A DNA stretch of 64,000 nucleotides from Erinaceus europaeus (GCF_950295315.1 NC_080170.1:94720054-94784053); one strand, 5' to 3'. Positions 9,459 to 20,260 are shown, numbered from the stretch's first letter. Numbers and translations are program-made. Notes: generated by a model from the sequence alone, not told the origin.

Positions 9459-10630
9459 CACTTACTTCCTATTACAATTCTCTCACTCACTTCAAAGCTA
9501 ACCTTAGTAAAGCAAGGACTGCAAAAGCTGAATAAGGCATACTTTAACGATGACTCTTTAGTTACTATCAGGCCACCCCATCAACTGGGGTCCTATTCAG
9601 GGAGACCTGAGATTCCCAAACAGACATGATGGGCCTAGACCTCGAATAAATCCCTTTCTCCATTGTTACTGGTTATCTCTATCAGGATCAAAATAATAGA
9701 CCCCTTTGTATCCCCCCATAGGACCTTTCCCTCAACTTGGATCAACAATGGTAGAGAATGTTCCATCCTCCAAAGGGAGGATGGACAACATAATCTATGC
9801 TACATCTGAGGAAGATGGGTTGATATTGGGGCAGCTTGGAATGTTCCTACTCATGACCATAAAATGTGAGCTCAGATCTACAAGAATGCAGAGGTCACAT
9901 AGCCTCCTAAGCTGAATATGGGCCCCAGACCAAATCAAATTGATGACGTTTACAGTCAATACTATTTATACCACTTCCCCATATTACAGAGCTACTCTCT
10001 TCCCTGATCCAGCTTTCTGTCCCTTTTCCAGCCATGACATCACCATCCCAGACAATAACTTAGATCCATCTGCATATCAGATTTCAAGCTCAGGCAAGAA
10101 AAAAAAAACTTGTATAGCTACAGGCCCTTTGAAATATAACTAAAATATGTCTACTAACTATCTACAAAATGGAGTAACCCCAACTCTTCATCTGCACTAT
10201 TCCAGCCTTTAGGTTCATGATTGTTCAACAATTTGTTTGGCTTTGTATGTTAACTCTCTTTTTAGCCACCAGGTTCCAGATGCTAGCATGATGCCAATCA
10301 TTCTTCCCTGGGCAGACAACCCCACCAATGTGTCCTGGAGCTCTACTTCCCCAGAGCCCCACCCTACTAGGGAAAGAGAGAGGCAGGCTGGGAGTATGGA
10401 TCGACCAGTCAATGCCCATGTTCAGCAGGGAAGCAAGTACAAAAGCCAGACCTTCCACTTTCTGCACCCCATAATGACCCTGGGTCCATACTCCCAGAGG
10501 GATAAAGAATAGGGGAGCTATCAGGAAAGGGGATGGGATATGGAAACCTGGCAGTGGGAATTGTGTGGAGTTGTACCCCTCTTATCCTATGGTTTTGTTA
10601 ACGTCTCCTTTTTAAAATAAATAAATAAAT
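9459..10630 (+). mobile_element. Module A, copy 1: longest well-bounded copy (1.17 kb)
   Basis: Sense copy of the 1.2 kb LINE-type 3' module. Landmarks in order: accttagtaaagcaaggact, gggcctagacctcgaataaa, acaatggtagagaatgttcc, gagctcagatctacaag, an internal A-run (10099-10109), ttagttcatgattgttcaac-like segment, gccaccaggttccagatgct, actagggaaagagagaggca, ccatactcccagagggataa, then cagtgggaattgtgtggag and a (TAAA)n tail. Flanks carry a 17-bp duplication with one mismatch, aaataaacaccactcct (9442-9458) and aaataaacaccacttct (10631-10647), typical of target-primed reverse transcription. A 91-codon open frame at 10237-10512 recurs in the 52.6 kb copy but both strands are open there, so coding is unproven. 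Confidence 0.85.
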
Positions 10631-10649
10631 AAATAAACACCACTTCTAC

Positions 10650-11535
10650 AACCTCCATGCTTCCATTTTCTGAAACATCTTCAGTGGCCCTATGTCTGCA
10701 CAACATTAGCAGACTGGTCCTGGAGACTGATTCCTTCTGCTGCATTTGGTCATTCCTGCTGTTTCATACCTGACACCCAGATCTGCTACCAATCCTATCC
10801 ATCTCACTCTGTGTACACATACTCCTTTTGATGTGTTTTCTACACCCACAATTTTATTCAGTTTGGATTGTACTCCTGTCTCCTTCTTTAAGACAGTTCT
10901 ATCATACTTATCCAGCTGAAGTTCCAAGACTTTCATAAAACTTCCCTTGCTCATCTCAACCCATCTGTAAGACTGACAAAACAAATCCAAGTGTTGAAAG
11001 TACTTAGATCTCAGAGCACAGTTCTTTACACATCAGGAAATTGAAGGGGACTGAGCAAACTCCTCTCCCTTTCTGAAGAGTCACTTTTCTTTACCATTCA
11101 TCCTGGCACTTAATCATTAGTTGCCTGTGCTCTTACTACTTCCTGATCTCGTCAGGAAGCTTGATACCAGACAGATAAGGGGACCTATTTGGTTTCTCCA
11201 GTAGTGTCCTCAACATTTTACTCAGTGAGGAGTTTAACGGGCTTTCAACAAATACTTTCACTAAAAACAACTCAGAGAAAGTAGGTAGTGTTGTGTATAA
11301 GGAAATAGCAACAAAGAAGAAAAATCTGGATATGGATAAACCCGATCATTGCCAATCAAAGTGACCTCATTCTCAATGATCCATCTATTTTCAGGCATTT
11401 GGCCACCTCGTCTAACATGACTCTCCTGTGGATCTGAGACCTCCATCGCCAAAGAAACTGATAACTAAAGACTTTGCTAAATGTTATCTTTTCAGTTCCA
11501 TAGTACAGTAGTTTAAACAAGGGGAAGAAAGGAAA
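10650..11535. other. Unique sequence, no gene supported
   Basis: Non-repetitive as far as I can see, AT-rich, no recognised motif. The short open frames on the minus strand (10706-10990, 11261-11452) have no recognisable homology. Confidence 0.5.
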
Positions 11536-11539
11536 CCAC

Positions 11540-11770
11540 TAAGCAGAACTTGGACTGGAGTTGGTGTATTGCACTAAAGTAGAAGACTCTGGGGTCAGGG
11601 GTAGGGTTCAGGTCCTGGAACATGATGGCAGAGGAGGACCTGGTGGGGGTTGTATTGTTGTGTGGAAAACTGGAAAATGTTACAAATGTACAAACTATTG
11701 TATTTTACTGCTGATGGTAAAACACTAATCAACCAATAAAGAAATTAAAAGTAAATAAATGATTAAATAA
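11540..11770 (+). mobile_element. B-type L1 3' UTR, 5'-truncated
   Basis: agcagaacttggactggagt, tggtgtattgcactaaagta, gactctggggtcaggg, ggaaaactggaaaatgttac and the end accaataaagaaatt with an A/T-rich tail. The same sequence, older, follows L1 ORF2 directly in the antisense element at 48.55-49.44 kb. That identifies it as an L1 3' UTR. Confidence 0.75.
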
Positions 11771-11924
11771 ATAAACAGGGGCCCTTTAGTTAACTATTGA
11801 TACATCCCACAAATAAGTGACGCTATCCAGTAACTATCTTTCTCTTCTTTGCTTATTAACCTCAGCAAAATTACTTAAAGCTAATTCACTTTGTCCTGAA
11901 TGATGAAACATCATCTTTAAAGAG

Positions 11925-12860
11925 AAAGAGTATTCCTTCTGTGTGCCTCTACAGGACATTGCCCTCAATACAGAACAACAGTGGCAGAAATTACCACACT
12001 CTCTGAAGGAAGACTGGATTAACATACTCTTCCTGGTTCTGAAATGAATTCAGTCTAGAATGTTCCTAGCTATGACCGTGGAATGCAAGCTCAGACTGAC
12101 AGGGATGCAGAGGTTACAAAGGCTCCTGTGCTAAATATGAATAGGCATGGGCCCAAGATCAGATCGATAGGGTTTACAGTTAATGGTATTTATATACTTT
12201 CCCCATATTTGGCAACTTCTGTCTGTCTTGATCCAGCTTTCCAGTCCTATGTTCAACTCTGACACCATCTTCCCAGACAAAACTCCAAGGCCACCTGCAT
12301 GTTGGCTGTTGGGCTCAGTCAAAAATTAGTAAAGTTGTGGGCCCTTTGGAATATACCTAGAGTTCCTAGCTCCTTTCAACATGAAGATCCCACTTCATCT
12401 GTTGAACTCTTACCTTTAGGTTCCTGGTTCTTAAACCAGTTGTTCTACTTTATAGCTGAATGCTTTTCAGCCATCAAGTTGCACAAGCTTCCATGACCCC
12501 AACCTGATTTCCCTGGGCAAATGACTTCACCAATGTGTCCAGGAACTCTACCTCTCCAGAGCCCTACCGTAGTTGGGAAAGACAGAAAGAGGCTAGGGGT
12601 ATGGATCAACCTTCCAACAACCATGTTCAGCAGAGAAGATGTTCAGCAGAGAAGCAATCACAGAAGTCAGACCTTCCACCTTCTGTACCCCATAAAGATT
12701 TTTGGTTTATACTCCCAGAGGGATAAAGAGTAGGGAAGCTTCCAATGGAGGGAATGGGATACAGAACTCTAGTGGTGGCAACTGTGTGGAATTGTATCCC
12801 TCTTATCCCACAATCTTGTCAATCATTATTGAATCATTAATAAAAATTATTTTTTAAAGA
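11925..12860 (+). mobile_element. Module A, copy 2 (older subfamily)
   Basis: Matches A from aggacattgccctcaatac onward: ctagaatgttcctagctatg, agggatgcagaggttac, ttggctgttgggctcag, aggttcctggttcttaaacc, cataaagatttttgg and the end gtggtggcaactgtgtgga..ttatcccacaatcttg with tcattaataaaaatta. Shared variants with the 37.26 kb copy (for example 'aatggaggg' before the tail) define an older A subfamily. Confidence 0.8.
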
Positions 12861-12864
12861 AGAT

Positions 12865-13510
12865 AGATAGTAGTATTCCATTAACTGTATATACCACAAC
12901 TTCATTTCTTAATCACCTGTCAATAGGTAGTTTGGTTCCTCCCATATTCTGGCAATTGTGAGTATTGAAGCTATGAATGTGCAGATATAAATATTCTTTC
13001 AAATAGTTTTCTGTGTCCTTTGGGTATATGACTAGAAGTGGGGGCCAGGTGGTGATATACCTGGTTGAATGCAAACATTACCATGCTCAGGCACTTGGGT
13101 TCAAGCATCCCTTTCCCCCACCTGCAGGGGAAAAGTTTCATGAGCAGTGAATCAGCACTGCTGGTATCTCTCTGTCTAGCTCCATCTTCTTCTTGCCTCT
13201 TGATTTTTCTGTCTCTATCCAATAAATAAATAAATATAAAATATAATTAAATGTATGACTAGGAGGGGTATTGCTGGGTCATAAGGTATTTATGTTTTCA
13301 TTTGTTTGAGGATTCCCCATACTGTTTTTTATGGGGGCCACAACAGTTTGCATTCTCACCAATAGTGAAGCAGAGTTTCTTTTTCTCTATATCCTGCCAA
13401 CAACAACCTAATTTTGCTGTAGTCTTTTGTAGGTGTGAAAAACTATCTCATATAGTTTCAGTTTGCATTTCTCTAGTGATAAATGGCATGAAGTAAATGA
13501 ACTCATGAAA
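12865..13510 (-). mobile_element. Antisense L1 ORF2 3' region fragment
   Basis: On the plus strand: attccattaactgtatatac, ggcaattgtgagtattgaag, gggtatatgactagaag, [SINE], gggtattgctgggtcataag, gccacaacagtttgcattct. This is the usual order of the antisense L1 ORF2 C-terminal coding region. The reading frame is destroyed. Confidence 0.7.
13039..13253 (+). mobile_element. S2 SINE nested in the L1 fragment
   Basis: Head gggccaggtggtgatatacc, B-box-like tgggttcaagc, middle cccacctgcagggg, tail tctatccaataaataaat. The TSD tatgactagaag (13027-13038) and tatgactaggag (13254-13265) is in L1 sequence and gives exact borders. Confidence 0.88.
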
Positions 13511-13554
13511 AAAATTAGCACCAAATTGTCTCCTAGACTTTGTAAAAACTATAG

Positions 13555-13690
13555 TGATTTTCATAAGGAGCTGTAGGGGGAACTGGAATTTGGTGGTAGG
13601 TGCAATGAATCATACATACACATGTGTAAGTATGAAAATGTACTTCTTATAATTTATAAAATGTTAATTCAATAGTAATTAAAATAAACA
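13555..13690 (+). mobile_element. Possible old L1 3' end
   Basis: gggggaactggaatttggtg, then tgaaaatgtacttcttataa and a run ending in tagtaattaaaataaa, resembles old L1 3' UTR layout (gtggtgggtgcaatg..taataaaat). Weak. Confidence 0.3.
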
Positions 13691-13724
13691 TGGGTCTTTA
13701 AAAAAAGTTATAACAATATGACAA

Positions 13725-14200
13725 CTTCCCAAGCCCTTGATTTGGAAAAATAAGTCTTTGCAAATATATTTAAAGATATAGAGATGAGGTCATCCTAGAT
13801 GGCCCAAGTAGGCCCAAAATCTAATATGTATATTATGGGCTAGTGAGACAGCAGAGTGGTTATGGAAAAATTATTTCATATCTGAGACACCAAATTCCCA
13901 GGTTCAATCTATAGCAACACTATGTGCCAGAGTTGAGCTGTACTATGGTCTTTCTCTCTCTCTTGCTCACTCACTCTCTTTTCCTTTATATATAGCTCAT
14001 TAAAATAAGATAAATAAAATATTTTTAAAGAATGTTTAAAATTATATTTTTTAAAAATAAATTCAATATGCAGTGTCCATATAAGGGAAGAACAGAAGAT
14101 AACACAGAGGTTGGAGAGCAGGACTGGGGTATATAGCACAGCTGTCACTGTCAGCAGAAAGCCCAGTGTGTGATATTAATGCAGAAGACTTATCCATCAT
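13725..14200 (+). mobile_element. MLT1 (MaLR) LTR split by an S3 SINE
   Basis: Left part 13740-13826 has aataagtctttgcaaatata, gagatgaggtcatcctagat and ggcccaagtaggcccaaaat. The right part (from about 14065) continues with cagtgtccatataagggaag and aacacagaggttgg, the next segment in MLT1 order. The S3 SINE at 13830-14040 lies exactly between. Confidence 0.6.
13830..14040 (+). mobile_element. S3 SINE nested in MLT1
   Basis: gggctagtgagacagcagag, aaattcccaggttcaatcta (B-box-like), cagagttgagctgtactatg, CT-rich segment, then taaaataagataaataaaat. Diverged. The short repeat aatatg flanks it. Confidence 0.7.
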
Positions 14201-14249
14201 CCAAGTTAATGTCAAGTCCTGATGGTCCAGTAGACCAGATTAATAAGTG

Positions 14250-14388
14250 TGGACTTTTCTGAGCCAGGCAGATATGTCAACAGTAGAACACAGGGCTTGC
14301 ATGCCTGAGGCTTCAGTTTTGATCCCTGGCACTGCATATGCCAAGGCTAAGCATTGTTCTGGTGTCTTTCCCATAAAAATACATAATA
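14250..14388 (+). mobile_element. S3 SINE, old
   Basis: gggcttgcatgcctgaggct followed by cagttttgatccctggcact (B-box-like) and aggctaagcattgttctggt, ending at an A-rich patch where the next SINE begins. Confidence 0.6.
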
Positions 14389-14655
14389 GGGGGTCAGGCT
14401 GTAGCATAGCGGTTAAGTGCACATGGCACGAAGAGCAAAGACCAGCGTAAGGATCCCGGGTCCAGCCCCTGCCTCCCCACTTGGCAGGGGGGGTCGCCTC
14501 ACAAGTGGTGAAGTAGGTCCACAGGTGTCTATATTTCTCTCCCCCCTCTGTCTTCCCCTCCTCTCTCCATTTCTCTCTGTTCTATCCAACAATAACAACA
14601 GCAATAATAATAACAACAACAATAAACAACAAGGACAACAAAATGGGAAAAAATA
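14389..14655 (+). mobile_element. S1 SINE, full length, fairly young
   Basis: Head ggggtcaggctgtagcatag with an A-box-like site, B-box-like cccgggtccagcccc, cacaagtggtgaagtagg, CT-rich body and tail tatccaacaataacaacag. The CAA/AAT-rich tail is typical of S1. Confidence 0.88.
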
Positions 14656-14667
14656 GCCTATCTGAAG

Positions 14668-14783
14668 TACTACTTCACCACTCTCAAAGCTTTACCCCAG
14701 CAGGTGAGGACCAAGAGCTCAAACTCAGGTTCTTGCATATTATAACATGTGTGCTCAAGCAGGTGCACCACCGCCTGACCCCA
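14668..14783 (-). mobile_element. S1/S2-type SINE head, antisense, truncated
   Basis: ctacttcaccactctcaaag, agcaggtgaggaccaagagc, caaactcaggttcttgcat (B-box complement), ggtgcaccaccgcctgaccc. The CT-rich and tail parts are absent. Confidence 0.75.
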
Positions 14784-14784
14784 T

Positions 14785-16095
14785 GGTTTTATTATTACTA
14801 TTCCTATTCCTATTATTTTCTGGTTTTCTTGTTTTCCTGGATTCCCTACTTTAAAAACTTTATGCACATTTTCTATTATTAAGTAACATTAGATAGTTTT
14901 TCAGTGTATAGTTTAGTGAATCAATATCTATCTACATTATCTTCACCACTGAGGAATTTATATTTGAATATGATTGCTAATTCAGAGATGTCATTAACTG
15001 ATATTGAGAATAAAAGTAGATTAGCTCATCCCAACCATAATTTAATTTAGGACTTGTTGGTATTGAGTTGCCTAGGAGATAGCTAAGTAAAAATGCCCAT
15101 TAATCAATTGAAACCTACTCATATTCGAAGGCTGTTGAGATCATAGTAATCTCTAAGGTGAGTATTTTCAAACAGGTTAACAGAAGGTATTTTCCACAAG
15201 AAGACTATTTGAAGTCTGGAAAATTACTAGTCTTACCCTAAATGGATTGGATGCTTATAATTTAGCTTAATTTTCCAGAATTTGGTTCTCCTAAATAAAT
15301 GACAAAGGAAACTCTTGACCTTCAAATGGTGGACTTTGTATGAAGATTAATTTGCACAGGAAGATAACAGCTCAGGTTCTCAGGTTCCTGACATTTTTAT
15401 AATGAACTATAAACAACTAGACTCTTCCTGTGAGATATACGGTTGGACAAAGAAAAACATTAATGTAGTTTAGGCAGTTACGACTGGAGTAAATATTGAC
15501 CCTTGGCCTTTTAGACAATAATCTGGTCTTAAAAAGGTGGTATTTATTCTAAAAGCACTGCTTTATATGTGGTATGCTATCTAAAGCATTTGAAACATCT
15601 TTACTGGTCTCTGTCTGATTGTAAAAAAAAATATCTCTAGTACATTGTTTCAGTGCTGATAAAATTTACAGTATTCTTAATTTTCCTTCTCTACTTATTC
15701 TTGAAAAATCTCCAAAGTTCTGGGAATTTATTTTTACTTCTCAATTTGGCATTTCTATGTAAAATCCAGAAAGGAAAGAACTAAATTTGTTTGGCTCACA
15801 ATTGAATTCCCAGTAACCAGCACACTCTCATGCAGAAATACGGTATCCAATCAATATATATTTCCCCAGTCCTAGAACCTCTAGAGTGGGGCTCACTTTC
15901 CTTCATGCTTCTCTCAATTCATACCAAATTATATTGCATCTGCTTATCCCAACCTAATCAACGCAAAGAGTACCACCTCAGCATGCTTCACTTCAGACTG
16001 TGTCCAGAGTTGTCAGGCATGAAATGTCAACCCTTCAGCCTCATTAGTAGAGTGAGACCTTTCCTTTCATAGGATTCTCTAATTCCATTCCAGGT
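14785..16095. other. AT-rich unique sequence, no gene supported
   Basis: A (ATTCCT)-like patch at 14799-14820, then 1.2 kb with no recognised repeat or coding signal. An 80-codon open frame at 15830-16072 has no recognisable motif. Confidence 0.5.
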
Positions 16096-16099
16096 GGTT

Positions 16100-17465
16100 C
16101 ACTTCCTAACAAAGATATATACCAGGTCCCATGAGATAGAGCATATGTTCACTTATATCCATAAATTAGGGCAAAATTTATACCTGAAAGCAAAAGTACA
16201 CAATAGTCTACAGTGAGTCAGTATGAAATTCATAATGAAATAGTGTCTACTTAGACTTAGATAACCTCCTCACCTAATTCCTATTATATTTCCCTCACTC
16301 ATTCCCAAGCTATCCTTATCAAAGCAATGACTTCAAAAGCTGAATAAGGGCCAGAGACTGGCATACTTTAAGGATGATTCTTTAGTCACTATCAGGCCAC
16401 CCCATCTGCTGGGGCCCTAATCAGGGAGTCCTGAAATTCCCAAACAGACATGATGCGCCTAGACCTCAGATCAATCCCTCTCTCCATTGTTATCGGTCAT
16501 CTATATCAGAAATTATGAAACAGACCCCTTTGTGGTTCCCCAAAAGACATTGCCCTCAACTTGGATCAACAATGGTAGAGAATGTTCCATCCTCTGAAGG
16601 GAGGCTAGACAACAAACATACTCTATGCTACACTTGAGGAAGATGGGTCCTGATATTGGGGCAGCTTGGAATGTTCCTACTTATGACCACAGAATGTGAA
16701 CTCAGACCTACAGGGATGCAGAGGTCACATAGGCTCCTAAGCTGAATATGGGCCCCAGATCAGATCAAATCAACAGGGTTTATAGTCAATACTATTTATA
16801 CACCTTTCCCATATTTGGGAGCTACTCTCTTCCCAGATTCAGCTTTCTGGTCTTTTTTCCAGCCATGATATTATCTCCCTAGACAATAATTAGGATCCAC
16901 TTGCATATCAGATTTCAGGCTCAGGGGAAAAAAAAAAACTAGTATAGCCACAGGCCCTTTGGAATATAACTAAAATATGTCTACTAGCTATCTATAGAAC
17001 AAAGACCCCCCTTCCTCCAACTCTTCATCTCCACTACTTCAGCCTTTAGGTTCATGATTAATCAACAACGTGTTTGGCTTTATTTGTTGACTCTCTTTTC
17101 AGCTACCAGGATCCAGATGCTAGCACGATGCCACCAGACTTTCCTGAACAGACAACCCCACCAAAGTGTCCTGGAGTTCCAATTCCCCAGAATCCTTCCC
17201 CACTAGGGAAAGAGAGAGGCAGGCTGGGAGTATGGATGGACCTGCCAACACCCATGTTCAGCAGGGAAGCAATTACAGAAGCCAGAGCTTCCACCTTCTG
17301 CATCCCACAATGACCTTGGGCCCATACTCCTAGAGGGTTAAAGAATAGCAAAGCTATCAGAGGGGATGGGCTACAGAGTTACTGTGGTGAGAACTGTGTG
17401 GAGTTGTACCCCTCTTAGCCTATGTTTTTTGTCAGTGTTTACTTTTTATAAATAAATAAATTTTA
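16100..17465 (+). mobile_element. Module A, copy 3, with possible L1-like upstream flank
   Basis: From 16271 it parallels copy 1 throughout: cacctaattcctattatatt, ccagagactggcatacttta, ggatgattctttagtcacta, gggcctagacctcagatcaa-like, atttggatcaacaatgg-like, the internal A-run (16925-16937), tctgggagt-type segment and a TAAA tail. Upstream, 16100-16270 (gagatagagcatatgttcac, ttatatccataaattaggg) resembles the area just after L1 ORF2. If this is contiguous, A would be an L1 3' UTR. A weak flanking repeat (tagtgtc at 16241 and 17472) could instead set the 5' end near 16250. Confidence 0.75.
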
Positions 17466-17599
17466 AAAAAGTAGTGTCATTCCCGTGAGTGACAGAGAGG
17501 GGCATTAAACAACTAACTACAGTGGTGATTGCTAAAATTGTATTTTATGAAATCTCGCATGTGGAAGAACAGATAGCTATGAGAAAGAATAGCTAGTAT

Positions 17600-17760
17600 G
17601 TTTGATCTATTCTGGGGGGAGGAAGGCTGAGAACGTCATTTGAACTGAGATCTGAAATCTAAGATGATTAGCTGTTAAGACAGGAAGCTGGAGGAACAGA
17701 GGTACTGACTGGTTAAGTGTCATGGTGAATGATGAAGATGAGTGATGTAAATAGGAGATT
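17600..17760 (+). mobile_element. L2 fragment
   Basis: gaaggctgagaacgtcattt, gaactgagatctgaaatct, agctggaggaacagaggtac follow the order of the L2 3' segment (ggaggtgacatttgagctgagacctgaa..). Diverged. Confidence 0.45.
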
Positions 17761-17764
17761 AGGA

Positions 17765-17910
17765 AAGAAGCTGGCCTCAATTTCCTGAGCTGTATATAGG
17801 GGCTACTCTCTGAGGTTTAAGTCTTTTCAATGCTGGGTTCTGTTCTGTGAGTTTCCCTGTGTGGGTGTAGCCATCAATTAAACTTTTGTGAAGGCTTTGG
17901 GATTTAAGTT
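17765..17910 (+). mobile_element. Possible old LTR remnant
   Basis: A TATA-like gagctgtatataggggc, about 30 bp later tctctgaggtttaagtc, then gggttctgttctgtgagttt and catcaattaaacttttgtg, which looks like the promoter-to-poly(A) layout of an LTR. No ends or TSD seen. Confidence 0.35.
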
Positions 17911-18038
17911 TAACTGTGAATAGGAACCAGGTTTAAAAGGGAGGGGAATATATATATGGTGGAAATACTCTGAGCAGAGTTATAGGAGCAGGAAGGCTCA
18001 TGGGTCTTCCGGATACAGGGGGATAAGATTTGCCTAAG

Positions 18039-18147
18039 GGCTTGGGAGATAGCCCATCATGCAGAAGAGTACACCCATGAGACCCTGGGTTCAATTCCTG
18101 GTACCGAGTAAGATGGTCAAGTGATTCCCTGATGTCTCTCTCTGGAA

Positions 18148-18193
<46 letters not shown>

Positions 18194-18195
18194 GA
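18039..18195 (+). mobile_element. S3-like SINE with (AAT)n tail
   Basis: gcttgggagatagcccatca, gaccctgggttcaattcctg (B-box-like), gattccctgatgtctctctc, then a clean (AAT)15 tail at 18149-18193. Confidence 0.7.
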
Positions 18196-18289
18196 CTTGC
18201 CTATTTAAGTTGTGGAAAAGAAATTCAGGAGTAAAAGAAGAGGAATATTTATGATAGAAATATTTGGGTCAAATCACTTACTCAGCCAG

Positions 18290-18425
18290 TAGCCTCACTA
18301 AACTCTCTTAGCAGAATGCTTATTGTCCTAATTTTACAAATGAGAACACTGAGGCATAAAAAAGTAAAATAATATATATAAAGTCACACAACCATTCAGG
18401 TGTAAAACCAGGAATGTGACATGCA
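18290..18425 (+). mobile_element. MIR fragment
   Basis: attttacaaatgagaacact, gaggcataaaaaagt, agtcacacaaccattcagg, aaaaccaggaatgtgac: the classic MIR 3' half in sense orientation, recognisable despite divergence. Confidence 0.75.
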
Positions 18426-18627
18426 CCCCCAAAACTAGTGAAGTACATTTTTTTATTACAGTCCAGCTAAATACTTCACAGTATAGCTTAAATTTTTATA
18501 GTTTTTCTCCCCAATAAATTTCTAAGCCCTGCGAAGATGAGAAAGAGAGACTCTATGCTTTTTTTTTTTTTTTTAGCAGCTATTTCTTGTTCTAGAGCAG
18601 AGGAAGACTAATGCATGGAGATGGATG

Positions 18628-18660
18628 ATAGATTAGATAGATAGATAGATAGATAGATAT
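18628..18660 (+). repeat. (GATA)n microsatellite
   Basis: About six consecutive tetranucleotides ending in gatataaat. Confidence 0.85.
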
Positions 18661-18689
18661 AAATACACATTTTAATCAGAGATCATTCT

Positions 18690-18907
18690 TTTTAACTTTT
18701 TTATTAATTATTGGATAGAGACAGAGAGAAATTGAGATGGGGAGGAGAAGATAGAAAGGGAGAGAGACAGAGACACATGCAGTCCTGCTTCACCACTTGT
18801 GAAGCTTTCCTCCTGCAGGTGGGGACCAGAGGCTTGACCCTGGATCCTTGCATGCTGTAATATATGTAAATGTAATGCACTTGGCCAGGTGCACCATCGC
18901 CTGGCCC
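18690..18907 (-). mobile_element. S2 SINE, antisense
   Basis: attattggatagagacagag, cctgcttcaccacttgtgaa, tcctgcaggtggggaccaga, aggcttgaccctggatcc (B-box complement), ggtgcaccatcgcctggccc. A possible diverged TSD is tcagagatcattct on the left and tcaaagagaattct on the right. Confidence 0.85.
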
Positions 18908-18909
18908 CA

Positions 18910-19425
18910 GTCAAAGAGAATTCTATTACACATTTATGTCTGCATTATCGAGGGGTCTCTCTCTCCATATGCCCCTACTGGTCTGAGAGTAGTTGACACT
19001 TGAGTTGATACCAGTTTATGACCTTGAGATTAATATTGCTATTGTTCTTCCTAAACCAAAGAAAGAAAAATGATCTCTACTGGAGAGTATCTATTTCAAC
19101 CTATTAGATATTGCTTATGTAGGGTCTGAAAATAAGGTACTAAGAGAATATCTTTAGTTAGTAACAAGGATAGAGGCCAAATGACTTACAAAAAAAAAAA
19201 AAGAAGAAAGTAAGCAGAAGCTATAAAGCAGAAAAAGCAGAGTCAATAAATAATCAATAGAGGAGAAGCTGAAATAGGCAGTAGCTGAGTGACCACAGAC
19301 AGTTCAAGGACAACAGTGCCAACTTCATGGGCATGTAAGCTAGATACTGTTGTTGACTTGAAGTTTTAAATAATTTTTAAAGTAATTTTCTCCATTTGTA
19401 CTGTGCTCTACCACTTATGATAATA
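18910..19425. other. Unique sequence, no gene supported
   Basis: No family recognised. There is an A-run at 19189-19202. No coding signal. Confidence 0.5.
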
Positions 19426-19426
19426 A

Positions 19427-19725
19427 AAGGGTTGGGTGGTGGCACACCAGGTGAAGCTCACACAGTACTAAGTGCAAGGACCCAGCTGGAGCCCCACCCC
19501 CCCACCTGCAATGGGGATGCTTCACAAGTGGAGAAGCAGGCAGGTCTGCAAGTGTCTTTCTCTTTCTCCTCTCTATCTTCCCCTCCCCACTCAAATTTTC
19601 TCTGTCCTATTGACTAAAATGGAGAAAAATATATAAGGAAAAAATGGCTGCCAGGTGCAGTGGATCAGTGGATTTGTAGTGCCAGAAATGGCCCCCAAAG
19701 CAATAATAATAATAATAAATCTATA
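19427..19725 (+). mobile_element. S1 SINE, long form
   Basis: gggttgggtggtggcacacc, cagtactaagtgcaaggacc, cccacctgcaatgggg, gtctgcaagtgtctttctc, tcctattgactaaaatggag, then the S1 extension gctgccaggtgcagtggatc and a gcaataataataataa tail. Carries the same 3' extension as the 2.5-3.1 and 61.3 kb copies. Confidence 0.85.
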
Positions 19726-19884
19726 ATGAAAACAATGACTGCTATTTAATTATTGATGGCACTGGAATCAAACACATGGCCTCAGATAAGTGAGGGATGT
19801 TAAGATACATCCTCCTGGACACAATAATTATTATTTTTAAAAAGCAATAGAAATAGTTATGAATTTGGGCAGACATTTAATTTA

Positions 19885-20098
19885 CTTAAAATTTTTTTAT
19901 TATCTTTATTTTTATTGGATAGAGACAACCAGAAATTGAGAGGAATGAGGATATCAGGAGAGAGATAGAAAGACACCTAAATCCCTGCTTCACCATTTGT
20001 GAAGTTTTCCCTCTGCAGGTGGGGACAGGGTACTTGAACCCAGGACCTTGTACACTGTAACATAAGCACTTAACTGGGTGAGCCACCATCCAGTCCCA
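19885..20098 (-). mobile_element. S2 SINE, antisense, with TSD
   Basis: tattggatagagacaaccag, ccctgcttcaccatttgtga, ctctgcaggtggggacaggg, tacttgaacccaggacc, gggtgagccaccatccagtc. The perfect 12-bp TSD acatttaattta lies at 19873-19884 and 20099-20110. Confidence 0.92.
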
Positions 20099-20260
20099 AC
20101 ATTTAATTTAAAGACACTAAAACTATAACCTCTACCCCTCCACATTTAGTTCTCCAAGCCCAGAAATTATGGCCTGTGCATAATTCTGTCCATTTCCTCT
20201 AAGCTGCCATTTTATAACACGAGTCACACGGATTCCACTTAAAAATCTCCCATGCTCTTA

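Noticed and set aside
16240..17480. Firm TSD tagtgtc for A copy 3
   Set aside because: Only 7-10 matching bases and the 5' boundary is uncertain; not used to fix ends.
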